This document shows positions 33,180-41,418 of a DNA stretch of 64,000 bases, piece after piece. The position numbers and the translations under genes were made by a program. The notes under the pieces are model-generated. The model had not been told where the DNA came from. It ran no database searches and saw only the letters and a program-made list of their open reading frames with translations. Position 1 is the first letter of the stretch; each line of letters starts with the position of its first letter. Source of the stretch: Nocardia uniformis NBRC 13702 (GTDB lineage: Bacteria; Actinomycetota; Actinomycetes; Mycobacteriales; Mycobacteriaceae); assembly GCF_001613345.1 (NCBI RefSeq), contig NZ_BDCE01000091.1, positions 1 to 64,000 of the forward strand, read 5' to 3'.

Positions 33180-34940
33180 ATGGATACGCGCGGGTACACC
33201 GAAGGGACATCGCTGGCCGGGCTTCTCCGGCACGGCGGCCGGGAATTCCACCAGCAACTCCAGCAGGTTCTGAGCAACCCGGACTACTTCGTCACCGAGG
33301 AGATGGGCCAGAAACTGCGGCGGGAGAACGCCTATGACCAGCTGCGGTACCTGGTCAAGGAGATCGGCAGCACGCAGGCGGTCGCCACCGACCTCCCCAA
33401 GCTGTTCGCGGTATTCGACTGGTCGGCCGTGCTGGCGACGGACCTGATCCCGCTGATCTCAGGGCACTACAACCTGGCCTCCGGCAGCCTGGCCACCCTG
33501 ACCGACTCCGACTCCGCCGCACCGTATCTGGAGGATCTCGACGACGCCTCCAGCATCGGAGTAATGCTGCTGACCGAATACGGGTGCGGTTCGAACATCC
33601 AATTCATGCAGACGACCGCCACCTGGGACGGCGAGGACGGGTTCGTGATCAACACCCCGACCCCCCGGGCGCGAAAGTTCATGCCCAGCGTCGGTATTCC
33701 GGTCTCCCGAGTCTGCGTCGTCGGTGCCCGCTATATAGATGCGGCGGGCGTGGATCAGGGTGTGCACCTGTTCGCTGCCCGGCTGCGCGGCGCCGACGGC
33801 GCACCGGCCCCCGGTGTGCGTATTACTCAGCTGGACCATCAACCGCTGGTCATCATGGACAACTCGGTTATCAGCTTCGACAATCTGCGGGTCGAGCGCA
33901 GTGCCTGGCTGAGCAACGACCTGGCCACCATCGACGACCAGGGTGTGCTGACCTGGCAGGACGACAGCAGCCGAAAGCGGTCCTTCGCGTCGGCGATCAG
34001 CCAGCTGACCGTCGGGCGGTTGGCGCTCTCGTCGTGCCTGAACGCCACTGCCCGTGCCTCGCTCTACCTCGCGCTGCGCTACGCCGCCAACCGGGTAGTG
34101 CCGCTGACACCCACCGACAGCCCGCTCATGCTCGATCTACCGCACGTTCGCGACACCCTGCTCACCGACCTGGCCGGCACCGTGGCGCGCACGATCTACG
34201 GGAACGCCATCAAAACCTCCCTCGCCAACAGTGACCTCACCGACCGCGACACCGTCGTATCGGTGATGCTCGCCAAGCACTTCATCCAGCTGCACGCACT
34301 CGACACGGTGACCCACTGCCGCATCAAGATGGGCGCCCAGGGCATGTTCAGTGCCAACCGAGTCGCCGACTACCTCGGCGTCTGTCACGCGGCCATCACC
34401 GGCGAGGGCGACTGCCACGTACTCGGGTCCGTCGCCGGCCGCGTCCTGGCCAAACATCTCGCAGGCAAACCGACACCCGAACCCGGCCTGCACGACCCCG
34501 CCGACCGCTTGGGCCTGCTCAACGCACGCACCCTGACGATCGTGCACGAGGCACAGCAGTACCTGACCACACCCGATCTCACCGACCGGTTGGCGGTCAT
34601 TCCGGACGCACTGAGCCTCGCCGAGGCATATTGCGCCGAAGAGGCATTGCAGTTGCTCCACCTACATGCCGATCACGCCGAAATCGCCGCCGTGCGTGAT
34701 GTTTTCGCACTCCACCACCTCGACCAGCATGCCGCCTGGTACCTCACACGCGGTCTGCTCGACATCGCCGGCGCCCAATCGATCAAACAGCAACTGCGCC
34801 TCGCCATCGACACCCTCGCTCACCACCTACCCCGACTACTGGACGCCTTCGAGTTCGACGATGAAATTCTCGGTGCACCAGTGCTTTCCGAGGATCTACC
34901 GGCCGCGTGGGACTCCCGCTGCACATCTACGGGGGAGTGA
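33180..34940 (+). CDS. Acyl-CoA dehydrogenase / oxidase-family protein
   Basis: A 586-residue flavoprotein homologue, longer than ordinary acyl-CoA dehydrogenases (about 380-400) and close to acyl-CoA oxidases. The FAD/acyl region is seen in GVMLLTEYGCGSNIQFMQTTA; a central beta domain follows (VCVVGARYIDAAGVDQGVHLF), then the helical domain with GRLALSSCLNATARASLYLAL and HCRIKMGAQGMFSANRVADY. The usual catalytic glutamate position near ITGEGDCHVL is plausible. It should oxidise an acyl thioester, possibly for the P450 product or lipid turnover. AGGAGG precedes the ATG. A strong hairpin follows the stop. Confidence 0.75.
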   Translation: MDTRGYTEGTSLAGLLRHGGREFHQQLQQVLSNPDYFVTEEMGQKLRRENAYDQLRYLVKEIGSTQAVATDLPKLFAVFDWSAVLATDLIPLISGHYNLASGSLATLTDSDSAAPYLEDLDDASSIGVMLLTEYGCGSNIQFMQTTATWDGEDGFVINTPTPRARKFMPSVGIPVSRVCVVGARYIDAAGVDQGVHLFAARLRGADGAPAPGVRITQLDHQPLVIMDNSVISFDNLRVERSAWLSNDLATIDDQGVLTWQDDSSRKRSFASAISQLTVGRLALSSCLNATARASLYLALRYAANRVVPLTPTDSPLMLDLPHVRDTLLTDLAGTVARTIYGNAIKTSLANSDLTDRDTVVSVMLAKHFIQLHALDTVTHCRIKMGAQGMFSANRVADYLGVCHAAITGEGDCHVLGSVAGRVLAKHLAGKPTPEPGLHDPADRLGLLNARTLTIVHEAQQYLTTPDLTDRLAVIPDALSLAEAYCAEEALQLLHLHADHAEIAAVRDVFALHHLDQHAAWYLTRGLLDIAGAQSIKQQLRLAIDTLAHHLPRLLDAFEFDDEILGAPVLSEDLPAAWDSRCTSTGE

Positions 34941-34958
34941 TCCCGGCACCGTAGCGCT

Positions 34959-34987
34959 GGTTGGGGCACCCGACGGGTGCCCCAACC
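34959..34987 (+). terminator. Strong hairpin terminator
   Basis: GGTTGGGGCACCCG (34959-34972) and CGGGTGCCCCAACC (34974-34987) are perfect 14-bp arms around one base, 18 bp after the stop of the acyl-CoA dehydrogenase homologue. Confidence 0.75.
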
Positions 34988-35096
34988 AATGCTTGGCCGA
35001 GCGCATGCCTCGGGCCCATCGTGCAGGCCGACCCCCGAGACGCATACTGCGATGGTGGTTGCGGACCCCCGCACCCATCACGCGGTGGTTTCTCGG

Positions 35097-35243
35097 CGTT
35101 CCGGCTTGGGCGAGCGCGAAGGCGATGCGGGATGCCGACCATTTGTGCTCGCGCCGCATCAGCTCGATCTGTTCCACGAGCCGCCCCGGCGGAGCAGATG
35201 GTTGCCGGAGCGGAGACGATGAGCGATCTCTCACCGGCCTCAA
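35097..35243 (-). pseudogene. Internal fragment of an IS481-family transposase
   Basis: About 49 codons match the stretch of IS481 transposases that joins the HTH to the DDE domain: DRSSSPLRQPSAPPG, then MRREHKWSASRIAF and ALAQAGT. The HTH start and the whole catalytic domain are gone; the reading after AQAGT no longer fits the family in any frame. This is a dead remnant. It lies directly beyond a 53-codon frame that ends at 35240. Confidence 0.6.
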
Positions 35244-35401
35244 ATCAGTTCCGTCACCGGTCCTTCGTGCACGGCCCGGTAGATCCTGTTGCGGATCGCG
35301 TTGGCCTGGTCCGAGGTGAGAGTGCGGTCGATGGGGCGCAGCACGATAGCCACCGTGGATGGACTCCGTTCACCTCGTTGGCCCTGCCCACCCTGCGACA
35401 T
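35240..35401 (-). CDS. 53-residue FDX-ACB-like fragment or small protein
   Basis: The frame gives a Gln/Gly/Arg-rich start, then STVAIVLRPIDRTLTSDQAN and an amphipathic helix RNRIYRAVHEG. The RTLT-D-AN pattern with the following helix resembles the end of the ferredoxin-fold anticodon-binding domain of phenylalanyl-tRNA synthetase beta chains. A full domain would need about 40 more residues, so it is either a relic or a short stand-alone protein. It overlaps the IS481 fragment by a few bases. The segment 35402-35496 shows nothing. Confidence 0.35.
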   Translation of the reverse strand: MSQGGQGQRGERSPSTVAIVLRPIDRTLTSDQANAIRNRIYRAVHEGPVTELI

Positions 35402-35496
35402 CACGACATATCTACTGGCGAAGCGGAACTCGCCGCCATCCCATCGCTTCGTTCAGGTGTCCGCACCGGCTTCGCCGTACGGATCCAGTCGTACGT

Positions 35497-35799
35497 TTAG
35501 AGCTGATCCTCCCAGAGGGTTGTCTGCTGGTGAGTGTTGCGTCGGCGAGCGGGTCTGTCGAGGGTGAGCTCGTTGGGGGAGAACGCGAGTGTGTCGGTCG
35601 ATCCGCTAGGCCGTACCCGCAGGAAATCGGGCTCGGCGCGATCGGCGACCGCGACGACTTTGCCGGATCGGCCTTCGTCGATACCGACCGCGGCGGCGGT
35701 GAACCAGACGGTCGGTGCGCCACCTGCGTCTATCTCAGCGGAGAGTCGCTCGATCTCCGCGTCGGACAACGAGTTCGGTGCGGGACGCGGCGAGGACAT
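35497..35799 (-). CDS. Conserved actinobacterial protein of unknown function
   Basis: A 100-residue protein. The core PTVWFTAAAVGIDEGRSGKV and DFLRVRPSGSTDTLAFSPNEL is a pattern I recall from short, uncharacterised actinobacterial proteins. It looks beta-rich with an acidic first half and a basic tail ending in TTLWEDQL. GGAG stands 9 bp before ATG 35799. No membrane segment or signal peptide. Function unknown. Confidence 0.65.
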   Translation of the reverse strand: MSSPRPAPNSLSDAEIERLSAEIDAGGAPTVWFTAAAVGIDEGRSGKVVAVADRAEPDFLRVRPSGSTDTLAFSPNELTLDRPARRRNTHQQTTLWEDQL

Positions 35800-35986
35800 G
35801 GTGCGCTCCAAGCGGGGGAGAGAGATGAGTGGATACTTCCGAGCGTGCGGGGGATCGAAACCGCACATCCTATTGCCGGTCGATGTGAGGCGCACAGCGA
35901 CCGGCGCTTATAGGTTAGGCCCAAGCGTCGCAATGCGTTTGCCCTCGGGAAGGTGCGGGTGACCCCCGTTGTCGGGTTGCGTTGCC

Positions 35987-36448
35987 TCACACTCTGTTTC
36001 GAAACCATCGCCTGCCAGCGAGGACAGCGACCGTCACGAGCAGCGCCACCGCTACCCAACCAACGATGAAGTACACCAGCCAGCCCGGACTGTCGGTGAC
36101 CGCGACATCGCCGCGGACGCGCATGGCGACAACCGACCCGGCAGGGCGGGGTCCTTTGACGCCGTCGAGCAGTCCGGATCCCTGCCGACCATCGTTGAGG
36201 GTCCACGTCCCTGCGCACGTATACCCGTATTTCGGTCGTTCAGGGTTGCGCATCCAACAGTCGCGGACACTCACGGCGACCGGTTCGCCGGTGAGGTAGA
36301 CCGTGACATTTCGGTAGGAGCCGGGAACCATCGCAGCCAGGACGATCAGGACGGCCACGGCGGCCACCGCCAGCTTCTCCGGCCAACTCCGCCGTCGCCA
36401 CCAGGGATCCTCGGCGCGAAGTTCTGCCCGCGTGTGCCGCACTCTCAC
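35987..36448 (-). CDS. Small membrane protein, partner of the next gene
   Basis: A 153-residue protein with two membrane segments, about residues 26-45 (LAVAAVAVLIVLAAMVP) and 121-145 (WLVYFIVGWVAVALLVTVAVL). The loop between them lies outside and has two cysteines (DCWMRNPE, YTCAGTW) that could form a disulfide. It starts at 36448, overlapping the upstream gene by 4 bp, so the two are coupled. Family unknown. Confidence 0.65.
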   Translation of the reverse strand: MRVRHTRAELRAEDPWWRRRSWPEKLAVAAVAVLIVLAAMVPGSYRNVTVYLTGEPVAVSVRDCWMRNPERPKYGYTCAGTWTLNDGRQGSGLLDGVKGPRPAGSVVAMRVRGDVAVTDSPGWLVYFIVGWVAVALLVTVAVLAGRRWFRNRV

Positions 36449-37281
36449 GACGGCGTCGCGACGCAGTCGTCGCGGTGTCGATCAAACAGCTCGTAGGCAC
36501 CGGCGCGGGCGACCGCGCGGCCGTCACCGAGTTCGGGGCGGCACTCGGGATGGTCGTAGTAGAAGCGCAGCAACCAGTACATGGCGGGCGCTCCGGCGGC
36601 GATGAACCGGGCATCGACGCACACCGTTCGTGGTTCGTACTGCCGCGCCGAACGCGCCTTCAGTTTCACCAGGCCTCCACCGCGGGAGGCGATGGCCTCG
36701 ATCGCTGTGATGTCCTTCCACGCGACAGTGGTAGAGAACGGGAGCGCGCCGCGCGGGAACGTGATCGCACGAGGTGTCAGCGTGATGCGCCGTACCGACC
36801 TGTTGACCAGGAATACCGGCAGATACAGCACCGACCACACCACGATGCCCGCGATAATGAACGGAGCCGGTGCTCCCTGACTAGTATCCGCGGGGAGATC
36901 GCCGAGGACGTCGCCGACCAACAGCGTCAACCCTGACACAATCAGGCAGCCATAGAGGCCCGCAGTGGTTGCCGTCGCCGCGTGGGTATGACCCACCACG
37001 GTGCGGCCGGGCGCGGACTCCATCCGGTCGGTGTCGATGTGTAGGTTGTCGCGAGTGAGCTGCCGGACCGGAACGAATGCGCAGAAGCACAGGAACAGGA
37101 TTCCGGAGGAAATCAGGAACACGGTGGTGGGCAGACGGTATTGCTCGGTCGATCGTAGGCCGTGAACGATCAGGAACAACCCGATGGGACAAATCGTCAC
37201 CAGGGCAAGCCATTCCGTGCCGGACACCTCTTCGCGCCACCCCTCCGGTATCGGGTAGTACGTTCTCTTCGACTGCGGCAT
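36445..37281 (-). CDS. Multi-pass membrane protein of unknown function
   Basis: A 278-residue protein with four hydrophobic segments in its first two thirds (LALVTICPIGLFLIVHGL, TTVFLISSGILFLCFCAF, GCLIVSGLTLLVGDVLG, FIIAGIVVWSVLYLPVFLV). A cytosolic C-terminal part with a PH-like strand pattern follows (RRITLTPRAITFPRGALPF, WKDITAIEAI). ATG 37281 follows GGGAGGGG. It overlaps the next gene by 4 bp and probably works with it. Confidence 0.65.
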   Translation of the reverse strand: MPQSKRTYYPIPEGWREEVSGTEWLALVTICPIGLFLIVHGLRSTEQYRLPTTVFLISSGILFLCFCAFVPVRQLTRDNLHIDTDRMESAPGRTVVGHTHAATATTAGLYGCLIVSGLTLLVGDVLGDLPADTSQGAPAPFIIAGIVVWSVLYLPVFLVNRSVRRITLTPRAITFPRGALPFSTTVAWKDITAIEAIASRGGGLVKLKARSARQYEPRTVCVDARFIAAGAPAMYWLLRFYYDHPECRPELGDGRAVARAGAYELFDRHRDDCVATPS

Positions 37282-37744
37282 CGCCGCCCCTCCCTGCCCC
37301 GCATGATCATTCGATGTGGCGCACTCATTGTCGTGCACCCACCCCTCGCCAACGATGCCGGGCACACCGGCCGTGGGACCCGCAGTGGTGCAACGGGTTT
37401 CTCTGGGTAGCTTCTGGCGCTGACTGCGTGTGCCCAGCATCGGTGACCTTGCGCGGGTGACTCACTCCGGCGCGATCACTTCCACCTTTCGGGCTGAACA
37501 ATGTGTCGGATAGATCTTGTGGGTCGTCATGTCCACGGCGATCCCCCTGTGCAATTGCCGGTGCTGGTTCAGTCGGACAGACGTGAGGCGGTGATCTCGC
37601 GGGTTCGTGCGTCGATCATCGTGACGCTTAGCGAAGCTCCCGCCACACGGCAGACGACTCCCGCATCCGCGTCAGCTCACATCGCACAGCCTCCGTCACC
37701 GACCGCAAACCCGGGGCGTGCGTACCGGCGGGTACCGTTGGGCG
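37282..37744. other. Gene-free stretch between membrane-protein pair and HEAT gene
   Basis: No convincing gene. On the minus strand two short in-frame pieces near 37460-37630 look faintly coding but are broken by stops, so this may be old debris. Promoters for the two divergent genes must lie here. Confidence 0.35.
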
Positions 37745-38548
37745 GTGAATCCAGCTGATGCGCGACGCCTCAAAGACGGCGATCTCGAGACCCGCGAGGA
37801 AAATCTGCGACTCCTGCTCGTACGGGCCGGTGAGGGCGACGCATCCGCCAAGGAAGCACTGTGCGCGGTCGTCCGCGACTATCCCGAGTATCACCGGTCG
37901 CTGTACAGCCGGGCGTTGAACCGGGCGGCGGTCTTCGGCGACGACACTCTGAAGCAACCGCTGCTCGCGTCACTCGCCGACACTCGGTACAACTGTCAGG
38001 CGTGGGCGGCGATGGGCTGCGCGGCGCTCGGCTTCCGCGATGCGGTTCCCGGCTTGGTCGCCATGCTGGACCACTCACAGGAGATGGCCCGAGAACAAGC
38101 GGTGATCGCGCTGGGCACGCTCGGTGACGAATCGGTTGTCCCGGCGCTCACGCCTCTGCTGCGGGACTCGATCGCGGGAATGCGCGAACGTACGGCCGAG
38201 GCTCTCGGCATGATCGGCGGCGATGCGGCACTGGCTGCACTCTGGAACGAATTCGAGCACCGCCAGTACTTCCGCATCGGCTATATCGCCAGCGCGCTGG
38301 CCAAATTCGCCCCGGACGTCATTCCGAGGCTTTGTGAGGCGGCGAACAGCGACGACCCAGATCAGCGGTACTGGGCGGCCGTCGCGCTCGGTTCGACCGG
38401 CGACGATCGTGCGGTGCCGACGCTGGAACGGTTGATGGCCCACGACCGGGGTTCGACAGTCTTCGACGGGATGGTGAGCGTCGCCGCGAAGAAGGGCTTG
38501 CGTACGCTACGGCGAATCCAAGCCGCCATCGCGGCCCGCGAATCCTGA
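37745..38548 (+). CDS. HEAT-repeat protein
   Basis: A 267-residue all-helical protein with about five HEAT/PBS-lyase-like repeats. Examples are WAAMGCAALGFRDAVPGLVA, AVIALGTLGDESVVPALTPL, AEALGMIGGDAALAALW and WAAVALGSTGDDRAVPTLERL. Such scaffolds bind other proteins. I take GTG 37745 because the sequence from there (NPADARRLKDGD) fits relatives; GTG 37718 is nine codons earlier. It converges on a broken gene at 38625. Partner unknown. Confidence 0.75.
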   Translation: MNPADARRLKDGDLETREENLRLLLVRAGEGDASAKEALCAVVRDYPEYHRSLYSRALNRAAVFGDDTLKQPLLASLADTRYNCQAWAAMGCAALGFRDAVPGLVAMLDHSQEMAREQAVIALGTLGDESVVPALTPLLRDSIAGMRERTAEALGMIGGDAALAALWNEFEHRQYFRIGYIASALAKFAPDVIPRLCEAANSDDPDQRYWAAVALGSTGDDRAVPTLERLMAHDRGSTVFDGMVSVAAKKGLRTLRRIQAAIAARES

Positions 38549-38624
38549 AAGTGCGGCTGGCGCAAGCCAACTCCGTCGGGTTCGGGGCGCTCCACGCATG
38601 GTATCGCGTGGTCAATCCGAGCGC

Positions 38625-39059
38625 TTATCGCTGCCTACCGCGCGGTATATTGTCGTGGCCGTTCACTGTGACGTTCCCGTTGTCGTGCGCCCGCCCTTGC
38701 GGGCAGGGCTCCCTCAACTGATCATTGCGCACATTCCTCCGTTGCTCGTCTTCCTCGCGGAGAAAGGCCACGTTGCCGCACAGTGCAGCATTGGCATCCT
38801 CGGTGTCGATCCACCGGGCAAAGGTGTTCTCGCCGTCGACGGTGTTCACATCGGCTATCCGAACCAGCTCAGCCGGGACACGGCCGCCGAGGAAATGTGC
38901 TTCACTCGGTACGAACACCGCCTCGGCATCCGTACGGCGGACACTGTCGATCAATCGGGCGATCCGGTCCTCGGTCCCGTAACCGAGCACAATGGTTTTG
39001 GCGTAGCCATAGCCGAATCTGGCGGCGAGACTTCTGATGTAGGGGTCGGCCCTGGGCGC
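38625..39059 (-). pseudogene. 5'-truncated recombinase-like gene
   Basis: The readable frame continues without a stop from about 39074 to 38625: DPYIRSLAARFGYGYAKTIV, then LIDSVRRTDAEAVFVPSEAHF and VPAELVRIADVNTV. This resembles small actinobacterial proteins with a resolvase-like fold (site where users expect 'recombinase-family' labels). No start codon stands at its beginning (the first candidate is GTG 38990) and its 5' end abuts that of a plus-strand fragment, so I read it as truncated. The C-terminal third loses similarity. Confidence 0.5.
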
Positions 39060-39071
39060 GGTGCCCGAGCC

Positions 39072-39341
39072 ATGTCACTGCCACGCGTCGTACTCGGAAT
39101 CGTCCCCACCCAGTCCGACTACCTTGTGCCGCAATCAAACTTCTGCATGTTCGACCGCAAGAAGGTGCTGGTGGAAACAATCACCGCCGAACTCACCATC
39201 ACTCAGCCACGCGAACTCGCTTTGTATGAGAAGACATTTCGCACCCTTGCGGACCAAGCCGCGATCGGTAAAGCGGCCCGCGGCTTGGTCCGCAAATCCA
39301 TCGAAGCTCGATGTGAGAAATCCGAGAAGCATGACGCGTGA
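39072..39341 (+). pseudogene. C-terminal fragment of an XRE/DUF5753 (Scr1-type) regulator
   Basis: The 89-codon piece reads LPRVVLGIVPTQSDYLVPQ, FCMFDRKKVLVETITAEL, then TITQPRELALYEKTF and a final basic helix. This matches the end of DUF5753 domains from HTH regulators of actinomycetes. The N-terminal XRE helix-turn-helix (about 180 residues) is missing, so it should not bind DNA. Upstream sequence in the same frame is the antisense of the minus-strand fragment, which shows where the break lies (about 39045-39072). Confidence 0.6.
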
Positions 39342-39426
39342 TAGCCAACTCCTGGTGTACGGCTGAACCGCTGTCGCGTGGGCTGCGACCTTGACGTGCG
39401 GCAGCATTGTCGGAGGACCATTGTCC

Positions 39427-40023
39427 ATGATTCGCGCTCTGTCGACGCCCGCCGCTATCGCCCCCGGAACCGTGTCCGGCTCCCCTCAACCCAGACTGCC
39501 CGCCACCGGGAACCTGCTGCTTCGTCCCTGGGAGTCGGCCGACATACCATCATTCCTCTCCGCGTACCAGGATGGCGAGACTCGTCGCTGGCACACGCGA
39601 CGGCCCTCCACCGAGACCCAAGTCCGGGAATGGTTCGACGCCTACCGCCAGGACTGGCAACAAGAGAGGGGCGGCCACTGGGCTATTGCCGGCGATGGCG
39701 ACGAGACGCTCGGACGGATCGCGCTGTGCGGGCTGAATTTCGACGACGGTGTCGCCGGCGTCAGCTACTGGGTACTCCCGGCTGCTCGTGGCGCAGGTGT
39801 CGCCTCGCGCGCCCTGTCTGCGCTCACTGCCTGGGCACTGGACGAGATCGGCTTCCACCGCCTGCAACTCGACCACTCTACGCGCAACCATGCTTCGTGT
39901 CGGGTCGCCATGAAATCCGGCTATCTCCTGGAGGGCGTCATGCGCAGCGCCGCTGTGCATGACGACGGCCGCCATGACATGCACCTACACGCCCGCATCC
40001 GTGGCGACTGCGCCGATAGATAG
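39427..40023 (+). CDS. GNAT-family N-acetyltransferase (RimJ/RimL-like)
   Basis: A 198-residue acetyltransferase. The start of the fold is NLLLRPWESADIPSFLSAY; the acetyl-CoA loop is in YWVLPAARGAGVASRALSAL (the R/Q-x-x-G-x-G/A motif), and the RimJ-type end is HASCRVAMKSGYLLEGVMR. It would acetylate a protein N-terminus, aminoglycoside-like amine or other small amine. ATG 39427 is used with GGAGG 10 bp upstream. It stands next to the DUF5753 remnant and converges on a methyltransferase gene. Confidence 0.85.
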   Translation: MIRALSTPAAIAPGTVSGSPQPRLPATGNLLLRPWESADIPSFLSAYQDGETRRWHTRRPSTETQVREWFDAYRQDWQQERGGHWAIAGDGDETLGRIALCGLNFDDGVAGVSYWVLPAARGAGVASRALSALTAWALDEIGFHRLQLDHSTRNHASCRVAMKSGYLLEGVMRSAAVHDDGRHDMHLHARIRGDCADR

Positions 40024-40032
40024 TTGCTGCGC

Positions 40033-40803
40033 TCAGTTGACGACAGCGCGAATAACCTTGGTGCGCAGTGGCATTTCGAACTCGCCGGTGCCGGTTTCGG
40101 GACGGCCTCGCAGAAATGATCTGATCCGTTCGAGCACTTCGGTGCGCTCTGCGGCCGAGATGACCAGCGTGTGTGAGTGGGTTCCGATCGTAGCGGTGAG
40201 GCTTTCGACCGTTCGGCGATGCGAGTGGGGGAAACCGTTCCGCTCGAAGGGGCGAAACAGCGGGTGTGCTGGCAGCTCATGCTCTGGTCGGTGTTCGAAC
40301 GACACCCGAGTGCGCGATATCCGGTCCAGTTCGGCAACCCACTCAATCGAAATGTCATTGGCGTTCCAGAGAGCCGCGACTACCCCTCCAGGGCGCAGGA
40401 CCCGGGCGATCTCCGGAAACGCCAGTGACAAATTGAACCAGTGGAGGGCCTGCCCCACCACGACCGCATCCACTGAATCATCCGGCAGTGGAATAGATTC
40501 CGCTGTGCCCACCAACGTCGGCACCTCCGGGTACCGCTGCCGAAGCGTGGCCCGCATCGCCGCATCGGGCTCCACCGCCCGCACCCGCACCCCCGCCGCG
40601 AGCACCACACCCGTCAACTTGCCCGTGCCCGCACCGAGATCGAGAACCTCCGGCCCGGTCCTGTCGACCACCGGCTCCAGCGCCCAGCGCACGGCCGTAA
40701 TGGGATAGTCCGGTCGGTGCTCGTCGTAGGTCTCAGACTCGGCGCCGAACGAACTCGCCCGGCGTGCCCGCAGGTCGGAATCGTCGCCTCCCCATTCAGT
40801 CAC
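40033..40803 (-). CDS. Class I SAM-dependent methyltransferase
   Basis: A 256-residue methyltransferase of the UbiE/'methyltransferase 11' kind. Motif I is VLDLGAGTGKLT, the acidic strand RVRAVEPDAAM, motif II IPLPDDSVDAVVVGQALHWF and motif III RVLRPGGVVAALW. The substrate is unknown. It converges on the acetyltransferase gene with a 9-bp gap. The region upstream (40804-41418) is a patch of gene fragments. Confidence 0.85.
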   Translation of the reverse strand: MTEWGGDDSDLRARRASSFGAESETYDEHRPDYPITAVRWALEPVVDRTGPEVLDLGAGTGKLTGVVLAAGVRVRAVEPDAAMRATLRQRYPEVPTLVGTAESIPLPDDSVDAVVVGQALHWFNLSLAFPEIARVLRPGGVVAALWNANDISIEWVAELDRISRTRVSFEHRPEHELPAHPLFRPFERNGFPHSHRRTVESLTATIGTHSHTLVISAAERTEVLERIRSFLRGRPETGTGEFEMPLRTKVIRAVVN

Positions 40804-40837
40804 TCGGCCATGCTAGGCCGCCGGAGCGAAGCAGGCG

Positions 40838-40918
40838 TCAGCGCTCGGGTTCGGTCAATTGTTGGAATGCCGCGGCAATGTGGTCCATTCGCGCATCCTC
40901 GAGTTCGGGACGGGGGTA
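40838..40918 (-). pseudogene. 3'-end copy of the TetR gene at 47474-48088
   Basis: Twenty-six codons and a stop read YPRPELEDARMDHIAAAFQQ then LTEPER. The intact regulator ends YPRPELEDARIDHIAAAFQQ then LTQPEP. DNA identity is high over about 80 bp and then ends sharply. A fragment left by recombination. Confidence 0.75.
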
Positions 40919-41030
40919 AGGCCCACACCTTCGCTCACCCGCGAACCATGTCGGCGCAGAGCAGAGCCGGAAGGCGAGATCCGAGGCTTATAGCGGGTTC
41001 TCCGAGATAGGCCGACGCAGTCTGTACGGG

Positions 41031-41111
41031 GCGGCACGCATTTTTCACACAGCCTTCCTGGAGGCAGGACTGGCCGACGAGCTGCGCTACGCAATCGCAC
41101 CGCCGCTGATC
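41031..41111 (+). pseudogene. Fragment of a dihydrofolate reductase/RibD-C-like protein
   Basis: The frame reads ARIFHTAFLEAGLADELRYA then IAPPLI, which fits the late 'GG-x-x-x-T-x-FL-x-AGL-x-DEL' strand-helix of RibD C-terminal-domain reductases. Nothing else of the gene is left. It joins directly to the PadR 3'-end copy that follows. Confidence 0.45.
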
Positions 41112-41112
41112 G

Positions 41113-41221
41113 ATTGGCGCTGGCCGGGGTCGAGGCGCGCGGCGACCTGTGCGAGCCATTCTCGGTCCCAGGTGGGGCGGCCGGTCCGCAGGTCGTTCAA
41201 CAGGTTCTCGGTGCAGCGCAG
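41113..41221 (-). pseudogene. 3'-end copy of the PadR gene at 45048-45662
   Basis: About 108 bp match 45043-45150 with about 8 mismatches. The minus-strand frame reads ENLLNDLRTGRPTWDREWLA and QVAARLDPG, as in the intact PadR protein, but the stop codon is changed to Gln and the 5' side is unrelated. With the intact gene it makes a direct repeat on both sides of the ABC exporter genes. Confidence 0.8.
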
Positions 41222-41418
41222 TCGACCGCCGCGCAAAGACTGGTGGCGAGACATATTCAGACCCTGTGGTATTCGGGAGCAGCGAAAGTACGGAACATCG
41301 ACTTGGGAGAAGGCCGCAGCGCCGGCATTACTTCCCCGGTGCCGGGTGCCCAGTGCTATCGCCGCATCGATGATCAGCAAGATCATGGGGTTACCCGGTA
41401 GATGCTTACAGTGAAGGG

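Noticed and set aside
31425-33257. Minus-strand frame of 610 codons over the P450 gene
   Set aside because: The opposite strand carries a clear P450 with start site and motifs; the antisense frame shows no domain and no ribosome site.
37458-37630. Short minus-strand coding-like pieces
   Set aside because: Two pieces of about 16 and 22 codons broken by stops, with no family match; too weak to call a gene.
38598-39341. Single plus-strand 247-residue protein
   Set aside because: Its first two thirds are the antisense of the recombinase-like frame; only the last 89 codons match a family, so it is two truncated genes.
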